NCBI GenBank assembly: GCA_950295325.1
Contig: OX485807.1
Location: 47,522,440 to 47,586,439 of the forward strand
From: Polytrichum commune
Lineage: Eukaryota > Streptophyta > Polytrichopsida > Polytrichales > Polytrichaceae
DNA length: 64,000 bases
Reading direction: 5' to 3'
In this document: positions 23,331-34,307 of the stretch, one piece after another
How the letters are laid out: the number at the start of each line of letters is the position of its first letter
How positions within the stretch are numbered: position 1 is the first letter of the stretch
Program-made: the position numbers and the translations under genes
The notes under the pieces: model-generated
Seen by the model: only the letters and a program-made list of their open reading frames with translations
Told to the model about the DNA's origin: nothing
Databases searched by the model: none

Positions 23331-23654
23331 TGAGGGATGTGCATGTCCAGTAGTTCATATAACAGGGTTTACATACAAACTATATTCACTACTCATAAAT
23401 CCATATTGCACTAACTTAATTTATTTGTAGCTTACATTTGATGCGAGCCAAACTTTCAACGATCACCATATTCTGTAATTGGGGACATTTTCATGATTTT
23501 GGATACTATTTCAGAACATGGTATTCAAATAAAGAACAAGTAAAACACAAGAATACATTCAATGTGACACAATAAAGCGATTTGCATGGGCAACACTAAC
23601 CAATTTGGCACAAATACATCTCATCCGAATAAGAATTTGAACCACATATTAAAT

Positions 23655-24228
23655 CATTTGCATTTATTTTGAGACTTTCCAAAGTCTCGGATTAACAAAT
23701 ATAATAATAAATTTAATGCAGTAGTTCAAGTTCACACATAATAAACTGAATTGAAAGCCTAGTATTTGAAATTGAATTTTCCCGCACCTCTTGTAAGAAA
23801 ATCCTAAACCGTTCCCACCAATCTTAAATCGGGACCTTTATGGATCTTATATTAAATTATTTGAGGAACCATTTAAAAACTTGAAAGATATTTCAATTAT
23901 GAGAACACTATATATTTGAAAACACCATATTAATACACATCGTTGGGGGTAGGGTTTTCATCGAATCCCTAGTACATGATGTGCAATGTGGAAATTGAAT
24001 TCATACTCCTTATCTAGAAGATGTTTACAATGAATCCAAAGTAGATGAAGGGGATGTAGCATTTAAAATGCATGTTTTGTACTGGACTCCTTATGTTTAT
24101 GTGATGGAGGCATATACATATTAAAAAGCTTGAAATTAACGTGCCTTTATTGCTTATACATCCAACTTAGATTATTTTCGTTAATTAGAGAGTTGGGAAA
24201 GTCTCAAACTAAGTGCAAATGGTGTAAT
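23655..24228. repeat. Inverted pair of decayed transposase-side termini
   Basis: CATTTGCATTTATTTTGAGAC with the following hairpin and ATTAACAAATATAAT (23658-23710) is inverted at about 24170-24228 (ATTATTTTCGTTAATTAG, then AAAGTCTCAAACTAAGTGCAAATG). Each is a degenerate family terminus, and the termini face each other across about 460 bases. It may be a fold-back remnant or the junction of two older insertions. Confidence 0.65.
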
Positions 24229-24359
24229 ATATAGTTGCATTTCTTATTGTGATGACATAGATTTATGTCAAATCGGTTAGTGCCCCCCATGCAAATCACT
24301 TTATTAAGTCACATTGAATATATTTATGTGCTTTGATTACATTGAATTACTAAACCCCA

Positions 24360-25025
24360 ATGAATTCCAACCCATCCCCCCCATCCACCCATCCCACACC
24401 CCATGCTATCTCCCCATCCCATCCCCTCATCTTCCTAGCCCGACCCATCCCTTCCCTCCCCAATGGGAAGCGGCCATGTGGCAGCCCGAGGGAAAACCCT
24501 AGAGGCGCGGGCTACCTCCCCGCGCCCCCTCCTCTCCTTCCTCATTCTCATTTGGAGCAGAGAGAGGAGGAGCGCCGCGTTGGTTTAGAGTTTAGAGGCG
24601 AAGCTCTTGCATTTTTTAGTTTTGTGTGGTGCACTTCTTTTGTAGGCGCAAGTGTTGAGAGTTATTGACAGTCCCTTGAGAGTTGCAGCTCAAGAATAGA
24701 GAACTCGAGTTAGAAGAGTTGAAAGTTGGAGAGTTTAAAGTTTATAGAGTTTAAAGCTTGAGAGTTGGAAGGCTAAGATTAGGATACTCAAGCTATAAGC
24801 TTGATAATTGCAAGTTTTAGAGTAGCAGCTTGAGAGATACTGCATTTGAAGTTGCATATACATCAGAGTCTTAGTTAGGGTTTGTACATAGCATGCAACA
24901 ACTAGTGTGAAGGCAATTTCAGTGGTGCAGTGGTGCATTTGACTTTCAAATCACCTTGCTTTTGTGGGGTTTCCTGGGGTTTTCAACAAGGGAGCAAGCA
25001 GCTTTTGGGTGTGTAAAATTTCAGA
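24360..25025 (+). promoter_or_regulatory. Probable promoter and untranslated first exon of E1 gene A
   Basis: A pyrimidine-rich tract (about 24365-24470) and GC-rich sequence precede a non-coding leader ending at a donor AGA|GTAAGC at 25025/25026. E2 has an equally CT-rich tract on the coding strand (43860-43560) and a donor AAG|GTAAGC at 43240/43239. The exact start site is not visible. Confidence 0.45.
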
Positions 25026-25853
25026 GTAAGCACAATATTCCTTCCCTTCTCAAATCCTTCACAGTCTATATTTGTTCATTATTGAATGGCATGTGTTTTG
25101 GAAGTCAAGTTCGGATCCTCGTTCTGAATTCTCTGTCACATTCCAAGTCTATATGTTTTGATTGTATTGTTTTTCTTCAATCTCACCTTTCTGACGAACA
25201 CTTGCAGGCACAAGTGCAAGCTTTGTTGAGACACAGCAAGCAAGACCTTGCCATACGTATGTATACGAATTCGTATATATACGGACACTATATTGTTATT
25301 ATTAATTATATATATAAAAACAAACAACAGGCTCATTTACGAACGAGCGTTCGTAAATACCTCTACCGCGCACAATATACACCCATTTACGAACGCGCGT
25401 TCGTAAATGCATAGGCCGCGCAAAATATATACCATTTCACGAACGCGCGTTCGTAAAGATTCTTTGGAACCCAAGGACTATGTTTACGAACGTGCGTTCG
25501 AAACTCTAAATCCAAAATGGAGGGATATATCCATGCTGTAATTCATATAAGTACTTAAATCCAATCACAACACTAAATTTAACTCAGTAGTTTCCACAAT
25601 ATCACATGACTTTACGAACGCGCGTTCGTATAGTTATGTACAAAATACTAATAAACAGGAATCTCATATTACGAACGCGCGTTCGTGAAAGATGTGAACC
25701 AATGTGAATGCATTAGAAACACCCTGAAATGCATAAAGCATTCAAAACTTCGTATTTCCAAAAACCACACTATGAAAATAATATGCATGGCACGGTGTTG
25801 TTTACGAACGAACGTTCGTAAAAGCAATTCTGATTTGCTCTTGTGTGATGCAG
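25026..25853 (+). other. 5'-leader intron of E1 gene A with seven palindromes
   Basis: The proposed intron runs from GTAAGC (25026) to the acceptor TGATGCAG at 25853, which is immediately followed by the start codon. Seven E1 palindromes start near 25336, 25386, 25436, 25483, 25611, 25669 and 25801. In E2 the equivalent intron (43239-41927) also ends exactly at the ATG and holds about 17 palindromes of the E2 type. Confidence 0.7.
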
Positions 25854-27150
25854 ATGGCTAAAGCTAACAGAAACGCCATCGACTTGTTCGCAGTGCCAGT
25901 GGAGCGCCTTCCAGAGGGCGTCTCGGATACCAATGGGAACGACAACTATGTCCCAAAAGAAGAATTCATGGCTGAGTGGACGGCCATCCCCACGAAGACC
26001 GAGGAAGGGTTGTTTGCATTGCGATTCACTTATGAGCTGCAGACAAGGGCTGACCAACCAGACCAATGGGTGCAGACAAAGAATTGGGAGATAGAATCCG
26101 CAGAGGCACAAGGAGACTTTGTTATTCTGGATATGAAAAATAAAAAAAACCATGTGAACCTCCTCTTAAACTACCTATTGCACCCATTCTCTTATGCTTA
26201 TGCATGCAATAATGTCGCATCCGATGCGAAACATTTCAATCTGGATGCTCTCTTCACCAAATATGCCCTGAGTCAACACTGGACGGCGAGGAAGTTGACT
26301 GCCCTGACCTTGAATGTTTCGAAGTACAACAGTGTTGCCGCGGAGGCAAATAAAAAAAAAAAAAAAACCGAAAAAACCAGCTGCTTCGGGGGCAGGAGGA
26401 TCGAGAAGTGCTCCGCGGCCTGTGCCTTCGGGGAGCAGGTTGACAGAAGGGCCCAGCAGACAATCCACTCCATCCAAGAGGTCGAGGGACGAGATGGAGA
26501 AGTCCGGATTGACGGAAGGCGCTGAGGTTAGTTCTCCTCCAGTGATGCCAACCCCTTTGAAGAAGGGAGAAAACCCAGACGCTGCCAAAGCGACAAAAAT
26601 CCTTCGAGACTTCAACAACTACTCCAAGGATTGATGGCCTATGGGACGCCACTTCACTTTCAACGTGGATTGTTTCAAGTGCGAGAAATCTCCTAACAAG
26701 TGGGTGGTGAGGTCTCGTGAAAGCGGAGGGGTGAAGTGGCAGATTAATAACCTCATGAACAACGTGAAGTGGGATAGGCAGACCGTCTGCGTGATGCCCA
26801 AGGGTTTTTTGTCACGCCCCACTGAGAAGGATTGGCCAAGAATCCAGAATGGAGAGTTCTGGATAATCGATGGACAACACAGTCTAGAGGCGTCACAGAT
26901 CATCCTAAAGGATGATAATTTCCAGCACGAGCTCAAGGCGGACCTGCGCTACTGGAAGGCGTTTTTGGTTTGGTCTGACGACTGGGACAAGCTCCGCAAA
27001 ATATCGACATTTTTGAATTCCGGAAACAAGATCAAGGCATTCGAGGCCTCCTGGGCGGCGAATATAGTGGCGGCCAGAGACGTGTGGGTCGTGCACGGAT
27101 GCCCGCCAAAAGAGAGGGAGAACGCCAAGACGCAATCTCCACAGTGGAAG

Positions 27151-27273
27151 GTGAGTTTACGAACGAGCGTTCGTAAAGCATATGTTGCATTAAACAATTT
27201 CTAAATTTTCCAACTTACGAACGCGCGTTCGTATTTAGTATTGAACACTGACGTCCTCGTATGTATGTTGCAG
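27151..27273 (+). other. E1 gene A intron 1 with two palindromes
   Basis: The donor AAG|GTGAGT is directly followed by a palindrome (27156-27177), a second is at 27214-27235, and the acceptor is TGTTGCAG at 27273. The corresponding E2 intron (40600-40395) holds three E2-type palindromes, one of them also hugging the donor. Confidence 0.85.
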
Positions 27274-28599
27274 GCGTTCTGTGATGCGATGGTGGACAAA
27301 TTCTCCTCCATCGACATGAAGTCCACAAGCACCAAATCAGTTCTGGAGCTCAAAGGTGAGCTCCGTCTGATTTGCTGCAACAGAGACACCAGGGAGTTGT
27401 GGACCCAGTTCTTCGACGCTCACAGCTCGGGCGATCTGGTGAACCCAGACATAGAAGAGAAGTACGCTCAAGAGAAGAGCGGAGAGGCTCCGCCTCTACT
27501 GCGGGAATTTTTTAGGGCCCTGCAAGGACTGACTGAATCAGAGTTGCAGCGATGTGCGGTTCACGTTCTTGGGAACACCGTCGGAAGGACCATCCCTTAT
27601 CCCAAGATATTTTTGAAGAGACCAAAGCACAAGCCCGGCACGTACTCGATCAAAGAGTGGTGCGACCACAGGAAGCTGAAGACTGCTGCGATGCGGGAGA
27701 TTAGCGGCCTATTGCCTGAGATGCACCTTTTCCAGGCCGACGAAGATATCAACTGGGCGAAATGGAAGGAGTTCAAGGCGCTGTACAATATCAACGGTGC
27801 CTCAATGCGCAGCCTGGTGAAGGAGCACGTCGCCGTCCTGAAGCTCAAGGGAAACAAAATAGCAAAAAAAACAGAAACGGAACCTGAAGAGCTTCAACGG
27901 TACATCTCTTTCTTGGAGAGGAAGAGGAACGCCACCTTCGAGGGCGTGGCAAGATTTTGTGTGGTGACCACGGGGCTGGAGAGGACCACGTTTTCCAAGT
28001 GGGATGGCACCTTCAGCAGGTCCGAGGTCAGGGAGGATCGAAGGGGTTGTCCCTTCGCGGTCATCGACTTCAGAGGGATACCCGGTGCCTCGCGACAGGG
28101 CGCGAAGGGGGAGCCTTTTTACAACCCTTTCATGGCGAGATTCATGGAGCACAAATCTCCGACCATGAGGGAGCCGCACGTATGGCTGTGGATTGTGGAG
28201 CAGGAGAAGCAATCCGTCGTCATCGATTTGTATGAGAACAAGATCAAGTTCGAGTACAACATCTTCCACAGCACATACGTGCCAGCGAAGACGGAGGGAA
28301 TTGTTGCCGTAAACGAGGCCAGAGGCAACAGGCAGGTGGGAGCGGTGAGCCTCATCTTCTTGACGTACAATGCGCTTAGGAATGGGCGAGCACCCATAAA
28401 GGCGATCAACACATTCAAGAAGATATACAGCATCCCTCACCCACCTCCAAAGGATCTCTTCCAGGAGACTCTGTACACTGTCTTCCCGGCGCTGGAGCTG
28501 AGGATGGAGTTCTACGTCTCCATATTGCAGGGTTTGGCAATGATTGGCGAGACTGTCTACAACGTATTTGGAGGCAGCAAATTTATGTACGCGGCCATG

Positions 28600-28787
28600 G
28601 TAAGCCATCTCACACCACTTTTTACGAACGCTCGTTCGTAAACACTGCATGCTCCAAACAATTTACCATGGGCAGCCGATACTTATGATTGTTTTGTGAA
28701 TTGTTTTTTTATTATTTCCTCGCTCAAAGCCTTCATGTTTACGAACGCGCGTTCGTAAATGACTGAATCTTTGCCTTCTTATCTCAG
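28600..28787 (+). other. E1 gene A intron 2 with two palindromes
   Basis: The donor ATG|GTAAGC and acceptor CTCAG|ATG flank palindromes at 28621-28642 and 28738-28759. The E2 counterpart (39063-38747) carries six. Confidence 0.85.
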
Positions 28788-29761
28788 ATGCTGGGGCTGT
28801 GCGTGAACACATATATTGACGCCGTCGACGAGGAGGATTACAAGTTCCACAGGACAAAAGCGTCGACGATGGACCTAGCTGACATGTCCGTGCCCAGAAC
28901 GGACTTCAACATGCCGGCCGAGGAAGGCATGCCGCCCATGGAAACAGACGACGACGAGCCTGGCCCCTCCGTCAACGTCGATGCCATCCTCCAGGCTTTG
29001 GATGTCACTCCTCTCCGGTTGTTGGCCCCATCGGGGGAGCCTTCAGAATACCAAGGGACCCCGGCTGGATGTACTGGATCCTCGGCGGGTGCCACCCAGG
29101 ATGTCCTCCCCGCGCTTACCTCAGGCGCGGAGCCCTTCGGCACGCCAGGAGGTTGTTCGACGTCAGTGTCCCCCAAGCAAAGGCTGGCGGTCCCGAAAAT
29201 GGAGACCCTCGATGTCCTCGACCAACGCTCCCGTCCCACGTTGGACCTGTTCCGCAACACGCGACGGAGGATGAAGAAGACCCCGTACGTGGAGTTGCCC
29301 GAGGGGGCGATCATCGAGGTCTCCGACGAGGACAAGGGGGACATTGACATTATGGTCGAGCTTGGGGTGGAGTTCGACAAGAACAAGAGGGTCAAGGAGG
29401 AGGCCCTTTCCGTCGCCGAGCTTAACGCAAAGCTCGAGCAGAAGATGAAGGAAGACATGGCTGCGGCTGTAGAGGAGAATGCCCGGAAAATGAGAAAAAT
29501 TGAGGAGGAGCTGAAGTCCTCCAACGAGAAGACGGACGCCATACTGGCAATGCTGACCAGGCTGCAGAACTTTGCAGTGGCCCCTCAGGCAGCATTCCCA
29601 TTCCCTGCGGGATACCCCATGCACGGTCCTTTCCCGGGAGGGCATTCCTACCAGCCAGCGCCCCACCCAACGCCGGTGGGGACTCCTCCACCCCCTACAA
29701 TGCCCACGGACACCGCCAACATACACGACGCAATCTCGGCGGCTATCCGTGAGGACGAGGA

Positions 29762-29783
29762 TTTACGAACGCACGTTCGTGAA
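29762..29783 (+). repeat. Exonic palindrome 1 in E1 gene A
   Basis: ATTTACGAACGCACGTTCGT lies in the Pro-rich linker of exon 3 and is translated in frame as Leu-Arg-Thr-His-Val-Arg. E2 has an E2-type palindrome in the corresponding linker. Confidence 0.85.
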
Positions 29784-30150
29784 TCTTCAGGTCCAACAGT
29801 CCTCACCCCACCCCCACCAAGGGTAGGACTGCCTTCACAGACGGACACGGCACCTTTCACCGTCGTCCCCAGTTTACTAGATAGGACAAGGGGCGATGAT
29901 ACTGCGCGACACACTGACTTGGTCATTGTGGAGGACACGCAGGGGAGCCCGAGTGACACCGCAGGCGTCCAGAGGATGGACGTCGAGGACAGCCCTGCGG
30001 AAGACCGACATCCCCCCGCATGCATTGGGGACGTGCACATGGAGACTCTCGACCTGGGTGGCGAGGAGGACGACATACAGCAGACCCAGACGTCTCAGGC
30101 GGCGCGTGCTGACGACGTAATGGAGACTGAGGCACCTGCGGCGGCGGATG

Positions 30151-30172
30151 TGACGAACGCGCGTTCGTTAAT
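30151..30172 (+). repeat. Exonic palindrome 2 in E1 gene A
   Basis: TGACGAACGCGCGTTCGTTA is translated in frame as Thr-Asn-Ala-Arg-Ser near the end of exon 3. E2 again has a second exonic site before the FCP1-like exon. Confidence 0.85.
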
Positions 30173-30230
30173 CGCTGAGGAGGGAGCTGCCGCTCAATCC
30201 AGCGCCGCTGCCCCTCCCTCCGATGACGAG

Positions 30231-30820
30231 GTAACTCATCTTTGAGACTACCGCATGCATTTACGAACGCGCGTTCGTAACATCTCTAACCACATGCGTT
30301 GTGTTTTGGCGCGTTGTATACATCGGCATCCGAAACCTCCGATAGCCCATTTTTGCGTGCTTCCTCAGGTCGACCAGTTTTGTAGGACACGGCATCTTGT
30401 TGCCCTAGGAACCTGTACGATAGATTATCATCTGAGACAAACTGTAAATTTTCACGGAATTCATATAAATGAAACATTTTTTTGCATCGAATCGCGTCGT
30501 CTCGCATTGGTTGTTTTGTGTATGTTCATGCGGGTTCAAATCTGTTGTGCATTTCTGCCTCGATCGCGAACGGACGCTCGTAAAAGGATGCCACCCCGCG
30601 ACCATCTCCTTCACGAACGCCCGTTCGTAAATGCACTATAGGGTTCATTCACAAATGAACGTTCGTGAATGGTGCGCATGGTCACTGCTGGCCTTTCACG
30701 AACGATCGTTCGCAAATGTACCCTTGTTCTCGCCCTTCGTCTTTTTCCATACTGCATCTTCATGTTTGCTAAATTCTTTATTGGATCATAGCATTAAACT
30801 AGTCGAATTGTTAATCACAG
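30231..30820 (+). other. E1 gene A intron 3 with about five palindromes
   Basis: Donor GAG|GTAACT and acceptor ATCACAG|GAC. Palindromes or near-palindromes lie at 30260-30281, 30566-30586 (degenerate), 30610-30631, 30646-30667 and 30694-30715. Confidence 0.8.
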
Positions 30821-31762
30821 GACCCCCCGGAGATAGGTCGCAACCCCTCCACGAGTGGACCTCAGACCCGAAACAAGCCGTTCATCGTGTTTGACCTCAA
30901 CGGGGTGTTGTGTCACACCGAACACATCCCGAGGGTCCCCACGCGTCCCTTCCGTCACCCCGACGAAAGGGACTATGACGGCGAGCTCGACACCCTAATA
31001 AACCGCAAGGCTGTCCGCGCCCGTCCCGGCTTGCGGGACTTCCTTCGCGAGGTTGTCGAGTTCGCCCACGTCATTGTGTGGAGCTCAATGGTCATGGAGA
31101 ACACGGAACCCATCGTCGACTTCCTATTCCGTGATCTCCCGAGCCCTTGCCTTGTCCTCGGGCAAGAGGACTGCGATGAACTACTCGACGAAAAGGGTCT
31201 ACTGGTTCCCAAGTTCGGCGGCCGAGGCCGAGGGCAACAGTTCCTCAAGGTCCTAAGGTCCAGACTTTGGCGCGGCGTCCCCCGGCTTCAGGGGACCCCC
31301 CACGGGTGGTGGCCTACTCCGGAGAACACCCTCCTGGTCGACGACAGCCCCGCCAAGAGCGTTTTGAACCCCCCGGGCAACGTCATCTTTCCCGACACGT
31401 GGACCGGAGATAGGAAGGACGCATTTTTGGTCGATACGCTAGCGCCGTACCTTAGAAGGCTTGTCCTCCACGCCGGTAGCATCCCCTTTTTTGTTAGGTC
31501 CAACCCCATCGGCAATGCGGGACTAAGCCCCCGCGATAATGTATACAAGAGCATCATGAGGCTCGCGAAATTTAATAAACTCATTTGAAATATCTTCATG
31601 TATGTGCGTGTTATCATTTGGTTCACATATCTAACGCTTCATCCGTTTTTGGATGTCTTTGTTGTCTGTGTTGTTGTTGTTATTGTTGTTGTTCCCCATA
31701 GTTTGCCCCCATATGTGACGCCCCCGTCCTCCACGGCCTTTCCCGTCCCCCCTCGTCCCCAG

Positions 31763-32670
31763 GCTCCCCTTCCCGCGGCGTGACGTATTCCGTGATCCCC
31801 TCACTCTACCACTTCTCGGCGGTGGATGCAGCCTCGGCCGTGGACTACTCCCGGGACGTCGACGACGGTGTTGTCAACAGCCCGCCCCCCAGGGTTGTCC
31901 CCCGGGCATTCGCCCCGTCGCCCTCCCCCCTCTCCAAGGAGAAGCGGACGCTCGTTCGTTTGGGGCATGTGTCGCCCTCGAGGGACGACGCCGTCGCTCG
32001 TCGTGGGCCGAGCCGACGTCTCCACCTGGAAGCAACCCGGTGCGACCCCTCCCCCGTCGTCCCCGTTCCTCCTCCTGCAAACCCATCCCCGGTCGTTGGC
32101 CCTCCTTGCCATGTTTCCCCCACATTACTGAACAGTGCCGCAATTCAACCGGATTCGTATGCTCTCCTCGACGCCCCCATCGTCCCCGGGATCGATGTCA
32201 CCAAATCCAAGGTGCCCTTCTTTGTCCCTAAACCCATATTCACCGTTGCTTTCCTCTTTGTCTGCGCGTGCCAAGAGGTTTACGAGCGCCCATCCCAAAC
32301 CGCCCTTCCTCATTTCCCCACTCCGTTCTTATTATTATCTTCCTATGGCGTTTTTTGGCAGGTGGCTCCCCGCTCGCTTGGTGGCCAACCCTCCTCGACT
32401 TCGTCAGTGCCAAGGCACGCCCTCAAGGCCGCATCTTCCGAGTCCGATCGTTCTCTGGCCCTCCGGAGAAGCGCAAGACGTTCCCTTTCGCAAACGCCCT
32501 CGTATTCTACTTATAATACCACCTCGTACAATTCGGGAGCGCGTCCTGAAACATGCAAGAACGACACATATTCCTTTCCAGGCAACACACAAGGATACAG
32601 TCGTGGGCCTGAGATTTTTAGAGCCATGGAGGCCGCCCAAAAAAAGGACTTAGCCGCAAAAAAAAAATAG
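31763..32670 (+). CDS. E1 gene D: small basic protein, probably spliced
   Basis: An exon from about 31763 (after CCCCAG) encodes a domain with AVDYSRD and VNSPPP that matches ASTIDYSKE and VDSPPP in E2. A second exon starts at 32362 after TTGGCAG (VAPR) and ends at 32670, matching the E2 exon VAPTRKP. The C-terminal part has a Ser/Tyr-rich stretch ending TSYNSG, a conserved GYSRGPEIF motif and a Lys-rich tail. The likely intron is about 32211-32361; the unspliced frame is also open. No clear ATG is seen in the conserved frame, so a short upstream exon is expected. The family is not recognised; the conserved basic tail suggests nucleic-acid binding, which is inference. Confidence 0.6.
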
Positions 32671-33072
32671 TGGGTCGGACTAGTGTGACTAGAAGCGTAC
32701 TAGTGGGACGGACTCCCTAAATGGGCTTAGGTGTAGAACATATTTAAGTGCTTACTTTCTATGCTATTCCAAGTTACTCAAGACATTGATGGTATTTCCA
32801 TTATAATTGTATTTCTATCCCAATTAATTCATTCAACTTCCATTCATTCTTCGCATCTTCCCTTCCATTCATAACGAGTTGTCATTTCATACGCAACTAT
32901 TTTCATGTATGCCTCACATTTTTTTTCACTTCCATGCCTTTATGTATAATAATAGTAGCATACCATTATACATATGGGATTTTTAGTCGTCATTACTGGT
33001 CCAATTTTGAAATGTGCATCCTTATATAGTCTCATAATCAACAAAAAGTCTCCAAATACCGAATATAGTGTT
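32671..33072. other. E1 right subterminal region and terminus, gene-D side
   Basis: AT-rich and without genes. Bases 33027-33072 form the terminal inverted repeat: read inward from 33072 it is AACACTATATTCGGTATTTG, then GAGACTTTTTG, the gene-D-side variant also seen in E2 and E4 rather than the transposase-side hairpin. Confidence 0.8.
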
Positions 33073-33076
33073 AACT

Positions 33077-33385
33077 AATTGAAACCAATTAAATGATAAG
33101 ATGGATGGTGTGGAACGTTTGTTGCTCACATAGTTCATTTTGCAATGCTATAGTATTCCGTTCACTATTTGGTACTTGTATGATTTATAAAAAAAAATAT
33201 GATGCCAAAAATTGGTCTCTCTAAAAAATTACAAATAAACATAGGGTGCTTAAAAATATGTCAAAGCAACTTTATATCTACAAATAGGGAGGGAAAAAAT
33301 ACCGAGAGGTGCATAAATACCCCCCCATTAAATACCCCATTATCGCACGTGGTTACAAAATGTAAGGGGGTGTGACCCCCCCGTA
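33077..33385. mobile_element. Right arm of X
   Basis: About 310 bases, AT-rich without a gene, ending in the inverted CCACGTG and G-run terminus at 33385. Confidence 0.75.
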
Positions 33386-33393
33386 TGCATAAC
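33386..33393. repeat. 8-bp target duplication of X (right copy)
   Basis: TGCATAAC, identical to 16081-16088. Confidence 0.9.
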
Positions 33394-33720
33394 AAGGGCA
33401 CGCCGTCTTCGCATGGTCTATTTTGTCATGAATGATTGTCAAAACCTCATTTGGCCTCATTATCGATAATGCGCGATTCTTGTAGTAGTCTTGATGGTGT
33501 GCCTCTTGGTTGTTGACATGCTCAATGTATTTCAGTTGATGTCTGTTGTGCGACTCAGTACCTATGGGATGTGCATCTCGAAGGCCTTTATATTTCTCAC
33601 AAGCAAAACACCTGGCAAACTTATCCCCGGGTCTCTTCGTAATGTATTCTGCGAATTGTTGATTCTTAATCACACTCAATTTTGACAACGAAATCGGCCC
33701 ACATCCAGCCTTTTCGCCAA
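33386..33720 (-). pseudogene. E3 DUF7869-type transposase, middle piece
   Basis: On the minus strand it encodes GEKAGCGPISLSKLS through the zinc-like ACEKYKGLRDAH segment and IHDKIDHAKTACPCYA without lesions. It is bounded on the right by E2 (the gene continues at 50698-51713) and on the left by X (the gene continues at 16088). This 335-bp island, flanked by two different insertions, proves the order E3 first, then X and E2. Confidence 0.92.
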
Positions 33721-33722
33721 CT

Positions 33723-33775
33723 AACACTATATTCGTTAAATTGAGACTTTTTGGGCATTTTGAGACATTCACATA
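33723..33775. repeat. E2 terminal inverted repeat, gene-D side
   Basis: AACACTATATTCGTTAAATTGAGAC followed by TTTTTGGGCATTTTGAGAC. It matches E4 (1-158) more closely than it matches the transposase-side ends. Confidence 0.88.
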
Positions 33776-33867
33776 AATAAGAACAAGGATAAATGGAACA
33801 CATATTGGAGAAAGTTGTAAGATGCGAACACTTTGAAGCAGGTGTTTAGACCAAGAACCCCATAAAT

Positions 33868-34150
33868 AACTCATATTTGTGATGGTTTAGGGTGGGCAAT
33901 CCAAATCTTAGACCACATTTAAGGGGAAACCTTAAAACATTCATATTATTGCACACAAAATATTAGAGCTTGTATGAATATGGTTTAGGTAGGGCAATCC
34001 AAACCATAGATCTTATTGAAGGGTTAATATGTTAACCAATATAATATTGCATACAAAATATTCCAAACTCATATTTGTGATGGTTTAGGTAGGGCAATCC
34101 AAACCTTAGACCATATGGAAGGGGAAATCATGTCTAACTTGTATTATTGC
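33868..34150. repeat. E2 subterminal tandem repeats
   Basis: Three diverged units of about 105 bp, each with a TGATGGTTTAGG(G/T) to GGCAATCCAAACC core that is itself a small inverted repeat (GGTTT/AAACC). Subterminal iterations of this kind often serve as transposase-binding sites; that role is inferred. Confidence 0.75.
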
Positions 34151-34307
34151 AAAAAAAAACATACAAAGTGTGGCATGTAAAATGCATATCATGCTAACAC
34201 CACACATGCATTGGATAGTGCGACCCAAAATGTTCTTGCCTATGGCCCAAAACCCTACGCCTACTATGGCCTATCTAGCCTCGGATACTACCTCTTTTTC
34301 TTTTGCT

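Larger units (their letters stand above)
22310..24300. other. E1 central spacer, no gene
   Basis: It contains the transposase promoter region, an AT-rich microsatellite, a telomere-type tract and an inverted pair of decayed termini (listed separately). Otherwise I see only AT-rich sequence. Confidence 0.6.
25854..31588 (+). pseudogene. E1 gene A: ParB-like / linker / FCP1-like fusion, four coding exons, lightly damaged
   Basis: Exons are 25854-27150, 27274-28599, 28788-30230 and 30821-31588, all joined in phase 0. They were defined by GT-AG sites and by matching E2 exon for exon. Exon 1 has a conserved N-terminal domain, a Lys/Ser/Pro linker, and FWIIDGQHSLEAS (near 26857), which resembles the DGxHR motif of ParB-like nucleases and the DGQHR family. 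Exon 2 is a conserved unknown domain. Exon 3 is acidic, with a coiled coil (about 29400-29560) and then a Pro-rich linker that contains two palindromes. Exon 4 is an FCP1/NIF-type HAD domain with motifs FDLNGVL, VWSSM and LLVDDSPAK; the second motif-I Asp is Asn. Damage: a frameshift at the 17-A run (26350-26367) and a TGA at 26632. The total would be about 1610 aa. Function unknown. Confidence 0.8.
17514..33072 (+). mobile_element. E1: complete 15.6-kb element with TTTACGAACG palindromes
   Basis: The ends are AACACTATATTCGTTAATCG (17514) and CGAATATAGTGTT (to 33072), flanked by AACT at 17510-17513 and 33073-33076. Contents from left to right: DUF7869-type transposase (minus), an 11-palindrome array upstream of it, an AT-rich centre with telomere-type repeats, then gene A (plus, four coding exons) and gene D (plus). 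E2 has the same content in the same relative order, so the whole 15.6 kb is one element. It lies inside X. About 29 palindromes are scattered through the non-transposase part. Confidence 0.9.
16089..33385. mobile_element. hAT-like element X, carrying E1 inside
   Basis: The ends read CACGGGGGGGGTGACTATCG (left) and, inverted, TACGGGGGGGTCACACCCCC (right), each followed within about 40 bases by a CCACGTG. The 8-bp duplication suits hAT elements. Without E1 the element is about 1.7 kb (16089-17509 plus 33077-33385) and shows no transposase, so it is non-autonomous. It also contains a fragment of the TGTCGC solo-LTR family at 16500-16687. The boundaries are fixed by the E3 gene, which is seamless when X is removed. 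Confidence 0.82.

Noticed and set aside
26314-26634. A separate small Lys/Pro-rich gene in E1
   Set aside because: It continues the gene A exon 1 reading after the poly-A frameshift and aligns with the linker of E2 gene A.
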